Shown piece by piece: positions 36,600 through 46,631 of a stretch of 64,000 nucleotides of DNA. Position 1 is the stretch's first letter. Every line of letters starts with the position of its first letter. Below the pieces are notes generated by a model. That model did not search any database. It was given only the letters and a program-made list of their open reading frames with translations, and was not told the origin of the DNA. The stretch is from Marinihelvus sp963695135 (lineage in GTDB: Bacteria; Pseudomonadota; Gammaproteobacteria; Xanthomonadales; SZUA-36): contig CAVOGA010000005.1 in assembly GCA_963695135.1 (NCBI GenBank), forward strand, positions 141,965 to 205,964, written 5' to 3'. A program made the translations under genes and the position numbers.

Positions 36600-37909
36600 G
36601 CGCCAGGTGCGGAACGCTGCGCTGTGCGCTGTTGCTCACCCTGCTGGCCCTGCTCCCGGCCGCCGCCCATGCCGACAGCTTCCTTATCGAAAACGTCCGC
36701 ATCTTCGACGGCACCAGCGACGCGCTTTACGACGGCAACGTGCTGGTCATCGACGGCGTGATTGCGGCCGTGTCACCGGGCCCGATCGAGGCTCCGGTTG
36801 AAGCCATCTTTATCGACGGCGAAGGCCGCACCCTGTCGCCCGGCTTCATCGACATCCACGCCCACCTGTCCCTGCAGGAGCCATGGGACTGGATCCGCAG
36901 CGACCTGACCGTGGCCGGCGCGGTGTTCGCCACGGCGGCGGACTACTACCTGGATGCGGGCTTCACCACCGTGCGCGATGCCGGCGGTACGCATCCGGAC
37001 CTGGCCCGGGCCGTGGACGCGGGGCTGGTGCGCGGACCGCGCATCTTTCCCGCGGGTCATTTCATCTCCCAGACCTCCGGCCACGGGGATGCGCGAATGC
37101 GCCACGAGCCGAACCCCTACCTCTCGGACACCTCGCCCTACACCCTGGGCAATCGCTCGATCATCGCCGACGGGGTGGACGCGCACCTCAGCGCCGTGCG
37201 CGAGAACCTGAAAAACGGCGCCACGCAGATCAAGATCCAGGGCGGTGGCGGGGTCAACTCCGAGTACGACCCGATCCACACGCTGCAGCCCTCACCGGCC
37301 GAGATCCAGGCCGCCGTGCAGGCCGCCGGCGACTGGGACACCTACGTGATGGCCCACGCCTACACGGCCCCGGCCATCCAGCGCCTGGTCGAGAACGGGG
37401 TGCGCTCCATCGAGCACGGCCTGCTGATTGATGAGGAGACCGCGCAACTGGTCAAAGAGTACGACGTGGTCATCAGCACCCAGGTGGCGCTGTTTGGCTC
37501 CGCGGACGAGGACCCGACCATGGATGAGAACCGCCGTGCCAAGAGCGCGATGGTGCGCCAGGGCCTGGACAACCTGATTCGTCTGATTCAGAAATACGAC
37601 ATCACCACCGGCTTCGGTACGGACTTCGCCATGGGCGACTACCCGCGCATCGGTGAGGAGTTCACGGCCCGCGCCGCCTACTGGACGCCCGCCCAGGTGC
37701 TGCAGCAGGCCACGGCGGAAAGCGCCGAGGTCATCCGCATGAGCGGCAAGCTCAATACCCATGGCGACTTCGGCGAGATCCGCGAGGGCTGGGTCGCCGA
37801 CCTGGTGCTGATCGACGGCGACCCGCTGGAAGACATATCGCTGCTCGAATCCCCCGACAACATCGTGTGGGTGATGAAGGCCGGCGAGGTGTTCAAGGAC
37901 GAGCGTTAA
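36596..37909 (+). CDS. Secreted metal-dependent amidohydrolase
   Basis: A 437-residue exported protein of the imidazolonepropionase/prolidase-like amidohydrolase group. A signal peptide ends near AAHA (about residue 26). The metal motif H-x-H is in FIDIHAHLSL. QIKIQGGGG (Lys bridge region), AHAYT, EHGLLID and GTDFAMGDYPRIGEE carry the remaining His and Asp ligands. Known relatives hydrolyse Xaa-Pro or Xaa-Arg dipeptides or N-acyl compounds; the substrate here is undetermined. A second, longer member of the superfamily is at 41851-43893. Confidence 0.88.
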   Translation: MSARCGTLRCALLLTLLALLPAAAHADSFLIENVRIFDGTSDALYDGNVLVIDGVIAAVSPGPIEAPVEAIFIDGEGRTLSPGFIDIHAHLSLQEPWDWIRSDLTVAGAVFATAADYYLDAGFTTVRDAGGTHPDLARAVDAGLVRGPRIFPAGHFISQTSGHGDARMRHEPNPYLSDTSPYTLGNRSIIADGVDAHLSAVRENLKNGATQIKIQGGGGVNSEYDPIHTLQPSPAEIQAAVQAAGDWDTYVMAHAYTAPAIQRLVENGVRSIEHGLLIDEETAQLVKEYDVVISTQVALFGSADEDPTMDENRRAKSAMVRQGLDNLIRLIQKYDITTGFGTDFAMGDYPRIGEEFTARAAYWTPAQVLQQATAESAEVIRMSGKLNTHGDFGEIREGWVADLVLIDGDPLEDISLLESPDNIVWVMKAGEVFKDER

Positions 37910-38006
37910 GGCCAGGTAAGCCGGGGGCTCTGGCCCGTTCCCGCGCTGCTGACCTGACCGCAGCGCCAGGCGACCACCGGGCGCCTGGCGCTGTCCTGGC
38001 TAAAAC

Positions 38007-40746
38007 TCAGTCGATCTCATTGCCATCGGCGTCGATGAAGCGCACCTCACCGTAGTCGCCGTCCAGGATGCCCTGTTCGATCTCGGCGCGGTCACCCACC
38101 ACCACCCAGATCAGGCCTTCGGGCTCGAGGACGCGGCCGGCCTGGGTGCTGATGTCCTCCAGTGACAGGGCCCTGATCTGGTCCGCATAGCTGTCCCAGT
38201 AGTCATCCGGCAGGCCAAAGCGAACGACCTCGGCCAGGTCACCGACCACCGCATCATTGGTCTGCCAGCGACCCGGAAGCGTCAGGGTATTGGTGTCCTT
38301 GACCTTGGCCAGTTCCGCCTCGGTCGGGGGCACCTCGCCCTGGATGCCAACTATCTCTTTGCGGATTTCCGCCATGGACTCGACGGTTTTGTCGGTCTGC
38401 ACCGGGGCATAGGCAAGCCAGGGCCGCTGTGCGGCGGCATCCAGCATCAGCGTGCGCGCGCCATAGGACCAGTGCTTGTCTTCACGCAGGTTCATGTTCA
38501 AACGCGCGGTGAAGCTTCCGCCGAGAATGTCGTTCATGGACTCGATGGCCAGGTTTGAAAAGTCTGACTTCGGCGGCACCACGTGTCCGGCAAAGATAAT
38601 GGACTGCTCCGCACCCGGCCGGTTCATGATGTAGACCGTTGAGGCATCGCGGTTGGATACCGGCGCCAGGTTTTTCTCCGGCACATCGGCGGGCTCCCAG
38701 TCGGCAAAGGCTTCTTCCAGCCTGGGCAACAGGGCATCCATGGAGATATCACCCACCACCAGCAGCGTGGCGTTATTGGGGCGCACCCAGGTGTCGTGGA
38801 AGGCTTTGAGATCGTCGGTGCTGATGGCCGTTACGCTCTCAATGGTGCCGGACCCTGACAGGGGCATGGCGTAGGCATGGCCATCGCCGTACATCAGGGT
38901 CGGGAGCACCCGCAGGGCCATGCCCAGCGGTTGAGCTTTTTCACTCTGAATCGCGGCGATCTGCAGTTTGCGCAGGCGCTCCAGCTCATTTTCCGGGAAG
39001 GCGGGGTTCAGGATTACATCGGCGTACAGGTCCAGCGAGTCATCCAGCTCGGAGCTCAGCGCCGACATGCTGACCGAGGAGATATCCAGGTTGGAACCGG
39101 CCCCCAGTTGCATGCCCAGGCTGGCCAGCTCGTCGGAAATCTCCAGCGCATTGCGGCTGCTGGTGCCCTCGTCGAGCATGGCCATGGTCAGGCTGGCGGT
39201 GCCGGGCGTGGCGAACATGTCGGCCGCGTAGCCTGCGTCGATCTGCAGGTTCATTTCGATCAGCGGCACCGCGTTGCGCTCGGCGAGCAGCACCTGCGAG
39301 GCCGTTGGACAGCGTGGCGCGCTGGAAATCCGGAAACTCCCCGGCGGGAAATTCTTCCGGAATGGGCATTCCCTGGCTGCGGTCAACATCGCTGGCCACC
39401 GTGGAGCGCTCTTCAAAAGGGTGCACCTCGAGAACAAAAACGCCCTCGTCCAGCCATTCCTCGGCCGCGGCCTGCACCTGGTCGGCGGAGGCGTTCAGGA
39501 TGCGCGCCTGCGCGGCCTCGTGGGCGTCGGCACTGCCTTCATAAACTTTGCTGGCGGCCAGTACGTCGGATTTGCCGCCGAAGCCACCGACCCCTTCCAC
39601 GCCGCGCAGGAAGCCGGCGCGCTGGCCGGTCTTGGAGCGCACCAGTTCGTCGGCCGTGGGGCCTTCCTCGCGCAGATCTTCCAGTTCCTCGAGGATGGTC
39701 GCCTCGACCAGCGCCAGGTCACCGCCCGGCTGAACGGTGGCGATGATGCCGAACAGCCCGCCCAGTTCCCGGGGATAGGCGAACGCGCCAACGTCGGTCG
39801 CGATCTGGTCCTCGTACACCAGGCGCTTGTACAGGCGGCTGGACTTGCCGGTGGAGAGCACATCGCCGGCGATGGTCAGGTATTCGACGTCATCCATGCC
39901 AAAGGCGGGGCCGTTCCAGATCATGTACAGGCGCGCCTGCGGCACGCGGTCTTCCATGACGAAGCGGCTGCCCTCGGTACGCCGGGCCAGGCTGACGGCC
40001 GGTTTGACCAGCGGCGGGCCGGCAGGAATATCACCGAAGTAGCGCTCGACCCGCTGCAGCACGTCTTCGGGGTCCACATCACCGGCCACGACGAGCACGG
40101 CATTGTTGGGGCCGTAGTACTGCTTGAACCAGTCCTGCACATCCTCCAGCGAGGCAGCGTTGAGGTCATCCATGGAGCCAATGACCGAATGGGCGTAAGG
40201 GTGCCCGGCAGGATAGGTGTTCTCAAAAATGGTAATAAAGGCCTTGCCGTACGGCTGGTTTTCACCCTGGCGTTTTTCGTTCTGCACCACGCCGCGCTGC
40301 TCATCGAGCAACTCCTGGGTCACCGCTTCGAGCATATGGCCCATGCGGTCCGATTCCAGCCACAGCACAGAGTCCAGCGCCGTCGTGGGCACGACCTGGA
40401 AGTAGTTGGTCCGGTCAAAATTGGTCGTACCATTCGTCCCCGTGGCGCCCAGCCGGTCCAGCGCTTTGAAGTAATCATCATTGAAGTTTTCCGACCCGTT
40501 GAACATCAGGTGTTCAAACAGGTGGGCAAAGCCGGTCTTGCCGGTTTTTTCGTCCGCCGAACCCACGTCGTACCAGACGTTCACCGCCACGATCGGCGCC
40601 TTGTGGTCCTCGTGCACGATCAGGGTCAGACCGTTGTCCAGGGTGTACTCCGTGAACGGAATGTCGATCACGCCGTCCTGGGCCGCCAGGGTGAGCGGTG
40701 TGGACAGACACAGAACGAGAACCAGGTTAATTAACTTGCGATGCAT
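38007..40746 (-). CDS. M16 family zinc metalloprotease, two-domain (one frameshift)
   Basis: An exported protease with two M16 modules. After a signal peptide (MHRKLINLVLVLCLSTPLTL) the N-terminal module has the inverted zinc motif H75-L-F-E78-H79 (GFAHLFEHLMF), with the third ligand expected in EQRGVVQNEKR. The C-terminal module (LLAERNAVPLIEMNLQIDAG onward) lacks the motif, as in other fused pitrilysin-type proteins. The reading frame breaks at about 39297, where an extra base in CTCGCAG separates ATLSNGL from QVLLAERN. Removing it gives 912 residues. ATG 40746 is the only start that keeps the signal peptide at the N-terminus. Confidence 0.88.
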
Positions 40747-40952
40747 TGCTGTCTCCGGGGTAAAAGGCAGATTTGCCTCTAACGAGGCTGAACGGCAAAA
40801 CCGTTGGACTGCGGGGAATAACCGCAAAATACTAGCATGGGCGGCAGCGTGATTGAATCGGGGTTGAATTGGGAGCCGCTTTACAAAAGAGTAATAGTGC
40901 CGGTTTTTGCCAGCGCACCGGCGATGAGTTTACCGCCCGCGCCGCGCACCAG

Positions 40953-41723
40953 TCAGCCCCCGGCAGGTCCCGGACGGGCCGTATCCTCCGGGTACATGGA
41001 ACTGGACAGGATCCGCTCCAGGCAGCTTCTCCAGTCCCAGTCGCGGAAGTCAATGTTGCGCACCTTCCTGGCCAGGACCAGGGAGTGCACGTACAGGCTG
41101 TAGATGGGATCCCCGACCGGTTCGGATCACAGTCAATAGAAAAGCGACCAACAATCGGGCTCTCCATTCCGGCATCAAGCACTTCGAAGCCCAATTCCTC
41201 GCAGAACAGGTTGCGCAGCGCCAGCTCATTGAACTGGAAAAAGTGCCACGGGTACTCATGCTCGCTGTGTGAGAAGTGCGTTATGACCGCGGCCTTACCG
41301 CCCACCTTCAGGACCTTGGCGATCTCCTCCACAACCAACCACGGCAAGGCCAGGTGTTCAAACACGGCGGCGGAATAAACGAAATCCACGCTCTCTTTCT
41401 CAACGTAGTCCGACAGCCGGTGGACGTCGCCAACGATGTCAACATTGGGCCCTTCAATGAATGTCCATGCCACGGTAGTTGGCGAGCGGAATCAGCCTCT
41501 TGATTTTCGATGGCCCGGTAACCTCGCGGGACCCTATTTCCAGGAACTCGCAACCGGCGTAGTTGGCGTGTTCCTCCAGGTATGCCCATTGTGTACTGCG
41601 GGAAAAAAACTTCGGTTTGGCGTCCTGGTAGCTTCTTCGACCTTTGGCCCCGGGGGGGAATTCGTACAACTCACGGTCTCGGGGGGACGGCGTGCCAACG
41701 ATAAACGGATCCTTGCCTCTCAT
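40953..41723 (-). CDS. SAM-dependent methyltransferase (two frameshifts)
   Basis: Three frames encode a class I methyltransferase of about 256 residues. GCEFLEIGSREVTG is the SAM-binding motif I region. GMDI joins IEGPNVDIVGDVHRLSDYV after removing one base at 41459. DFVYSAAVFEHLALPWLVVE holds motif II, and VLKVGGKAAVITHFSHSEHEYPWHFFQF follows. A missing base near 41123 separates FSIDCDP from EPVGDPIYSLYVHSLVLARK, which runs to the stop at 40953. With both repaired the length is an exact codon multiple. AGGAG precedes ATG 41723. The substrate is unknown; the fold resembles methyltransferases of sugar and secondary metabolism. Confidence 0.75.
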
Positions 41724-41769
41724 TACTCTCCTGCCCTCCCGCATTCGTGCGGCACCTGAAGCCAACCCC

Positions 41770-41788
41770 GGTAACAGTGGCTGTTACC
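41770..41788. repeat. Perfect hairpin upstream of the methyltransferase gene
   Basis: GGTAACAG, TGG, CTGTTACC form a perfect 8-bp stem, 47 bases before the methyltransferase ATG and downstream of the amidohydrolase stop. No T tract follows on either strand. It could be a weak terminator or an operator. Confidence 0.4.
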
Positions 41789-41850
41789 GGTAACACCCGG
41801 TTTGCCTTGTCTCAATGCCCGGACCGGCACGCCCGGTCAGGCTGACGTTC

Positions 41851-43893
41851 CTAGCGCGGCATACCCGAATAGCCCGCGGCCGCCCGCAGCTCGTCGCCAT
41901 CCATCACGTAGCCGTCGCTGACCACGGTCACTACGCGGCGCAGCGCGCCGAGGTCCTGGCTGACATCACCGTCCACCAGCAGCAGGTCCGCTTCCTTGCC
42001 CACGGTGATCGAACCGGTACGGTCCGCAATGCCCACCAGCCGCGCCGGGTTGATGGTGGCGGTCTGCAGCGCCGCCGCCTTGCTCATACCGGCAATCTCG
42101 TAAATCTCGATTTCGCGCACCAGCTCAATGCCATCGCCATCGGTGCCGGCGACAATCGGAATGCCCGCCTGGTACAGCCTGGCCAGCAGGGACAGCATCT
42201 TGTTGTAGCTGGCAATAAAGTCCTCGCGGGTGACCTCGTCAAACAGCGGGTAACCACCCGTATTGAGGGCCCTTTCGTACACCGCCGGCAGGGTGCCGGC
42301 ATAGGGCTCGTAGGCGGGCCCGAGCTCGGGCTCTTCCTTGGTAAAGAAGCGCTCGAAAATCATGATCGTCGGGTCCACCCAGGTGCCGCGCTCCTTCAAC
42401 TCGGCAATAAACGCCACCATCTCCGGGCTGTCCAGGTCGACTTCCATGCCATATTCCGCCGGACCCTCAAAGCGCGCCGAGGTGTTGGAGATATCCACGA
42501 CTTCCTGCGGCAGGGCCTGCATGATGATGAAGTTCAGGTGCGTCACCTCGTCGTAGCCGGCGCGCACCGCCTCGATGGGCCGCATGGTGGCCGGCACGTG
42601 GCCCAGCACGTTCAGGCCCAGGCGATGGGCCTCGGCTGCAGCCGGCGCAATCCACTCGGGGTTCATCGAGGTGTAGAACTTCACGCCCCACAGGTTGTTC
42701 TCCGCGGCCAGGCGCACCGCCTCGATGGTCTCCGCCTCGCTGGAGACCAGCTGCGCGCCTTGCGCCGACAGCGGGTGCTTCTGGTCGATGATGATGGCGC
42801 CAAACACTTCCGGGGCCACGATCTCGCCTGCCGCCCGCGCCTCGCGGGCGTCCACCAGGGTCTCCAGGCTGTTACCGGGGCTGCGGATGCTGGTCATGCC
42901 CACGGCCACGTTGGCCAGCAGGTCATTGCCGTTCCCGAAATGCTTGTGTGAATCCCACAGGCCCGGCACCAGGGTCATGCCCTGGCCATCAATGTACTGT
43001 CCGCCCTCCGGCAGGGGCAGCGTGCCGGCCGGGCCGATACCGGTGATCAGGCCGTTGGCGGTGGCCACCGCCTGGTTGTCAATAAACACGCCGGCAATCG
43101 AGTCAAAGATCCGCACATTGTCCACCAGCAGCGGCGCGCGCGCGGCCTCGGTCAGGAAGCGTTCCGCCACGGTTTCAATCGCTGCTTCCTGGATGGCGTC
43201 CTGGAACGCCCGCATCTCCAGAAAGTGCTCTTCGTAGCCCTCGCGCATCAGGCCCATGCCGCCCACCGTGGCCAGGTGCCGGCCGTCCTCGTCCACCCAC
43301 ACCGGTGTCGGCGCCTGCTCCAGGCCCTCGATAAACAGCAGGCGGGCCTCGATGTCACCGGACTCGTCCTCGAGGAGCAGCGTGCCGCCCTCGGTCAGGG
43401 TTGCGGTACCGGTGGGCAGCAGCTGAACCTCACCGTCGGCCAGGATGCGTTCCGCCAGCAGACCGAACATGGCCTGCGGGCCGCCACGGGACAGGTAAAA
43501 ACCGCTGTCCGCCGGCGCCGTGCCCTTGTCCGCCCCGGAGTCCCAGCGAATGCCCTGCGGGCCCGTGGCCATCATTTCCGCCGCATCGCCCTCCGGCGTC
43601 ACGCCACGAATCTGCACGCTGAGTGGGTCTCCGTCCTCATCCAGGGTCACGACCGCATCGGTTTCCGTGATCCAACCGCGCAGGCTCTGGGACTTGCGAA
43701 AGGCGATGCTGCCGTCCTCCATTTCCCAGCGCCACTCGTCCCCGTGCGTGTTGGTGTCGGACACGATGATGTAATGGATCGCGCTGTCGGGCGGCACCAG
43801 CAATTCAGACTTCGGCGTTGGGTTGGCGACCGCAAGGTTGGCGCAGGACAGCGCCACGGCCAGGGGCAGGAGCGGGACAATGGAGTGCTTCAT
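41851..43893 (-). CDS. Large secreted amidohydrolase
   Basis: A 680-residue exported protein. After a signal peptide (MKHSIVPLLPLAVALSCANL, cleaved near AVA) comes a domain of about 210 residues without known match. The amidohydrolase barrel then starts at about residue 230 (LLVDNVRIFDSIAGVFIDNQ). The metal site reads DSHKHFG, with Lys between the two histidines. It is followed by WGVKFYTS, LGHVPATM, VTHLNF and VAGTDGDGIELVREIEIYEI. The C-terminal strand (VGKEADLLLVDGD) is typical. ATG 43893 is preferred because AGGTG lies 7 bases upstream. The substrate is unknown. Confidence 0.85.
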   Translation of the reverse strand: MKHSIVPLLPLAVALSCANLAVANPTPKSELLVPPDSAIHYIIVSDTNTHGDEWRWEMEDGSIAFRKSQSLRGWITETDAVVTLDEDGDPLSVQIRGVTPEGDAAEMMATGPQGIRWDSGADKGTAPADSGFYLSRGGPQAMFGLLAERILADGEVQLLPTGTATLTEGGTLLLEDESGDIEARLLFIEGLEQAPTPVWVDEDGRHLATVGGMGLMREGYEEHFLEMRAFQDAIQEAAIETVAERFLTEAARAPLLVDNVRIFDSIAGVFIDNQAVATANGLITGIGPAGTLPLPEGGQYIDGQGMTLVPGLWDSHKHFGNGNDLLANVAVGMTSIRSPGNSLETLVDAREARAAGEIVAPEVFGAIIIDQKHPLSAQGAQLVSSEAETIEAVRLAAENNLWGVKFYTSMNPEWIAPAAAEAHRLGLNVLGHVPATMRPIEAVRAGYDEVTHLNFIIMQALPQEVVDISNTSARFEGPAEYGMEVDLDSPEMVAFIAELKERGTWVDPTIMIFERFFTKEEPELGPAYEPYAGTLPAVYERALNTGGYPLFDEVTREDFIASYNKMLSLLARLYQAGIPIVAGTDGDGIELVREIEIYEIAGMSKAAALQTATINPARLVGIADRTGSITVGKEADLLLVDGDVSQDLGALRRVVTVVSDGYVMDGDELRAAAGYSGMPR

Positions 43894-44040
43894 GGGTGAC
43901 ACCTGTTTTGTGAAGCGCCAAGAGTGCCGCCGATCGTGCAGCGGTGCAACCGGTGGTTTTGCTACCAGGCTGACCTGTCTGCGGTCTGGCGCAGGGAGGG
44001 CTGAGGATTCACTGCGGACGGGACTCCGTCTCCGGGTGGC

Positions 44041-45627
44041 TCACGGGCTGGGCTCGAACCCGTTCCTGAACACCGGCCCGCCTGCCGCGTTCAACTCCAC
44101 CGCGCCCAGGTCCGGGGCCGGGCCGCGGTCGCGACCGAGGATGTCTTCCGTGGCGCTGGACGCCGGATCGGCCGCATCCACGATGGGGCTGCCGTCTCCG
44201 GCCTCGGCATAGTCATTGACCAGGCGCGCAAAGGCCTCACGGATGGTCTGTGAACCGTCAGCGAACACGCTGCCATCCCACACCGGCGCCACCAGCCCGG
44301 ACTGCGCCGGCAACAGCGGGTCGCCAATAATGGCATTGGCATCGTCGTTCAGATCAAGAAACTGCCCGCTGTCCAACGGCACCGGGTCACCGCCATTGAA
44401 ATACAGGTTGTGGTCCAGCAAGGCCGAGTCGGTCTGGTCCGTGGGCGCATCAAACAGGTCAACACCGCTGAAGGCCTCGCTGCCCATGCTGCCCGTCGGG
44501 TCAGAATAAATGTTGTTCACGAAAACCAGGTTCAGATTGCGCGGATTGGCCGGCGCGGCGATCAGGCGCCCGGCAAAGCTGCGCGCCGGCATATTACCCG
44601 CCACCGTGTTGTTGCGAAAGATCACGTCCCGCGAACCCTGTATTGTCAACGGCGCGCGCATCAGGGCATCCGAATTGCCCAGCATCAGGTTGTTCTCAAT
44701 CAGCACGTCGCGGGCCTCGAAATTGCTGGTGCCGTCCTCGCCCACGCGCACAAAACCCTGCCCGCTGCTGCCGTACCAGTTAAGAAAAATATTGCGCCGC
44801 AGCTGGATCTGCTGCGAGCCCAGCACCGTGTCAAAGCTGCCGTTCGAGTCCTTGATCACCACAAAGGAACTCGTATCCGGGCGCTCCGTCGTATTCAGAA
44901 AAATATTGTCCACCACCTCCACATCGATCACGCTGTTGATATCAATGTGCTCATCCGAGCCCTGCTGGTTAAAAAACAGGTTGCCCTCCACGCGGATGCG
45001 CTCGGCGCCGTTGTTGATTTTCAGCAGGTCATTGTTGGTGCTGGAATGGATGATGTTGTTGCGCAGCACAATGTCAGACACCACGGCATCGCTGCCATTG
45101 TTGCTGCCATTGAAACTGCCCAGGAGGTCCTGGATCTGCACCACCAGCCCGGCCGTATTGCCGGGCGCGTGGGCGATATCGAAACCCTCGACATGGATAT
45201 TGCTGCCATAGAACACGATCAGCGCGGCGCCGGCGTCATGGCGCAGGCGCGCGGCGTAGGGAACCTCGGACCGCACCAGTAAGGGCGTCGCGAACTGCCG
45301 CCGCAAGGCCTGCCGTCCGTTATAGGTACCCGGCCGGACAATAACCTGGTCCCCGCCATCGGCATTGTCTACCGCATGGGTGATGCTGGCCCAGGGGTTG
45401 GTGCTGCTTCCGTCACCGCCAGCGTCACTGCCGTCGGTCGCCACATAAAATATGGCCGGAAACACCGGCCCTGCGAACAACAGCAAAACCAGCGGGGCAA
45501 TACGTACCGTCACCAGGCGTGACCAGGACCATTTGCGCCTGCCGGGCGCCTTGTGTTCACAGGCGTATAAGCAGCAATTACGCGTGCCCGGTGGTTCAGT
45601 TACCAAGGGCTTTCTGCCAGGCTTCAA
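44041..45627 (-). CDS. Secreted right-handed beta-helix protein
   Basis: A protein of up to 528 residues with a parallel beta-helix core. After a hydrophobic signal (VRIAPLVLLLFAGPVFPA) comes FYVATDGSDAGGDGSSTNPW, the usual opening of pectate-lyase-like beta-helix proteins. About ten coils follow with the V-x-N-N-I/L pattern (DIVLRNNIIHSSTNND, DVLIENNLMLGNSD, DVIFRNNTVAGN). It ends in VFRNGFEPSP. No lyase active site is recognised. The start is unsure: TTG 45627 overlaps the end of the DNA glycosylase gene by 32 bases, while GTG 45513 would begin right at the signal peptide. Confidence 0.78.
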   Translation of the reverse strand: MKPGRKPLVTEPPGTRNCCLYACEHKAPGRRKWSWSRLVTVRIAPLVLLLFAGPVFPAIFYVATDGSDAGGDGSSTNPWASITHAVDNADGGDQVIVRPGTYNGRQALRRQFATPLLVRSEVPYAARLRHDAGAALIVFYGSNIHVEGFDIAHAPGNTAGLVVQIQDLLGSFNGSNNGSDAVVSDIVLRNNIIHSSTNNDLLKINNGAERIRVEGNLFFNQQGSDEHIDINSVIDVEVVDNIFLNTTERPDTSSFVVIKDSNGSFDTVLGSQQIQLRRNIFLNWYGSSGQGFVRVGEDGTSNFEARDVLIENNLMLGNSDALMRAPLTIQGSRDVIFRNNTVAGNMPARSFAGRLIAAPANPRNLNLVFVNNIYSDPTGSMGSEAFSGVDLFDAPTDQTDSALLDHNLYFNGGDPVPLDSGQFLDLNDDANAIIGDPLLPAQSGLVAPVWDGSVFADGSQTIREAFARLVNDYAEAGDGSPIVDAADPASSATEDILGRDRGPAPDLGAVELNAAGGPVFRNGFEPSP

Positions 45628-46093
45628 TTTTCACCTCCAGGCTTACTGCATGCGCCGGGCTGGACGAGGGCAAGCGCACGAAACGAATTCCTTCGGTACT
45701 CAAAGTGGGTTGCACATACCTTTTGAAGCTGTTGGCAGCCTCCGCGCCATTAAACCCGACCAGCCTGATATGTGGATGATCTTTGAAGAACGCCGAAAAA
45801 TCATTGGGAACCCTCGACCCCGCAGCAATCGCGCTATCGAGACTGCCAGGGCGCACACATGAATGAAGCACATCCCACAATGCAACTTCCGATGCTTTCA
45901 ATGCCTCCACCCGGGCGTCGTATGGCGCCTCGGCGCTGAAGTTGAATATGCTGCCCATGATGCGCCAGAACCCATTGCGGGGGTGGGCGTAATACTGGTT
46001 GGACCTCAGCGAGAGAACACCGGGCATGCTGCCCAAAATGAGGACATTCGCTGAGTTATTCGCAATGGGATCGAAGCTGGTAACGGCGCTCAT
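45596..46093 (-). CDS. DNA-deoxyinosine (hypoxanthine) glycosylase, UDG family 6
   Basis: A 165-residue base-excision repair glycosylase. VLILGSMPGVLSLRSNQYYA and HPRNGFWRIMG form the active-site region of the HDG family, which removes hypoxanthine from deaminated adenine. ALWDVLHSCVRPGSLDSAI and LPSSSPAHAV (the substrate-binding loop before the helix) agree with the uracil-DNA-glycosylase fold. Length is normal. It is the last of a run of three small genes on this strand and shares 32 bases with the longest possible beta-helix ORF. Confidence 0.88.
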   Translation of the reverse strand: MSAVTSFDPIANNSANVLILGSMPGVLSLRSNQYYAHPRNGFWRIMGSIFNFSAEAPYDARVEALKASEVALWDVLHSCVRPGSLDSAIAAGSRVPNDFSAFFKDHPHIRLVGFNGAEAANSFKRYVQPTLSTEGIRFVRLPSSSPAHAVSLEVKIEAWQKALGN

Positions 46094-46109
46094 ATCCGGG
46101 GGGCTGGTT

Positions 46110-46592
46110 TTAGCTTGCTTGATTAGCGGTTATCTCTGTCTTTTTGCCCTCAAAACCATCGAAAAGAGCGCGATGCGCAGCATATGAAAGCGAACCCTCC
46201 CTTTTCATGTATCCGGCAATCCAGTCCAGGAGCATGGGCAGATTGTCGTCTTGAGCTTGTTTTGATTCGTATTTGTGCGGCTCCCAGGGTCTGCTGCGCG
46301 CATTTTCCTGGCAGATCTGAACCGGCAAATTCATGAAAATCGCCTCGTTTGCGAATGGCTCCACCAATTCAAGCAAGTCCGCATAACAACCTTCCACAAC
46401 CCACTCGTCATTGTCGCTGATGAAAGACAGGATCTGTTCCTGCGCCTGCGCTATCGGCCGCCGTTCGGGCGGGTCAGACGCAAGCCAGGCCAGGGTATCC
46501 AGATCGAGGTGGGCTATTCCTTCATCACGAAGTGCTTTGGCCAGTGTGGACTTGCCCGAACCTGAATTTCCAAAAACAATAATTTTTCTCAC
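46110..46592 (-). CDS. P-loop NTPase, adenylate-kinase-like
   Basis: A 160-residue cytoplasmic protein with a perfect Walker A motif (GNSGSGKST, residues 8-16) and a DLD motif (about 30-32) where the kinase acceptor site usually begins. EWVVEGCYADLLE and AIFMNLPVQICQENARSRPW resemble the AAA_18/topology-modulation (FlaR-like) group of small kinases of unknown substrate. The start codon is GTG. It lies 16 bases upstream of the DNA glycosylase gene and 39 bases after the membrane-protein gene. Confidence 0.75.
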   Translation of the reverse strand: MRKIIVFGNSGSGKSTLAKALRDEGIAHLDLDTLAWLASDPPERRPIAQAQEQILSFISDNDEWVVEGCYADLLELVEPFANEAIFMNLPVQICQENARSRPWEPHKYESKQAQDDNLPMLLDWIAGYMKREGSLSYAAHRALFDGFEGKKTEITANQAS

Positions 46593-46631
46593 CGGCGCGC
46601 CGTTCCCGATTCAGGCTCAATGATACAGCCT

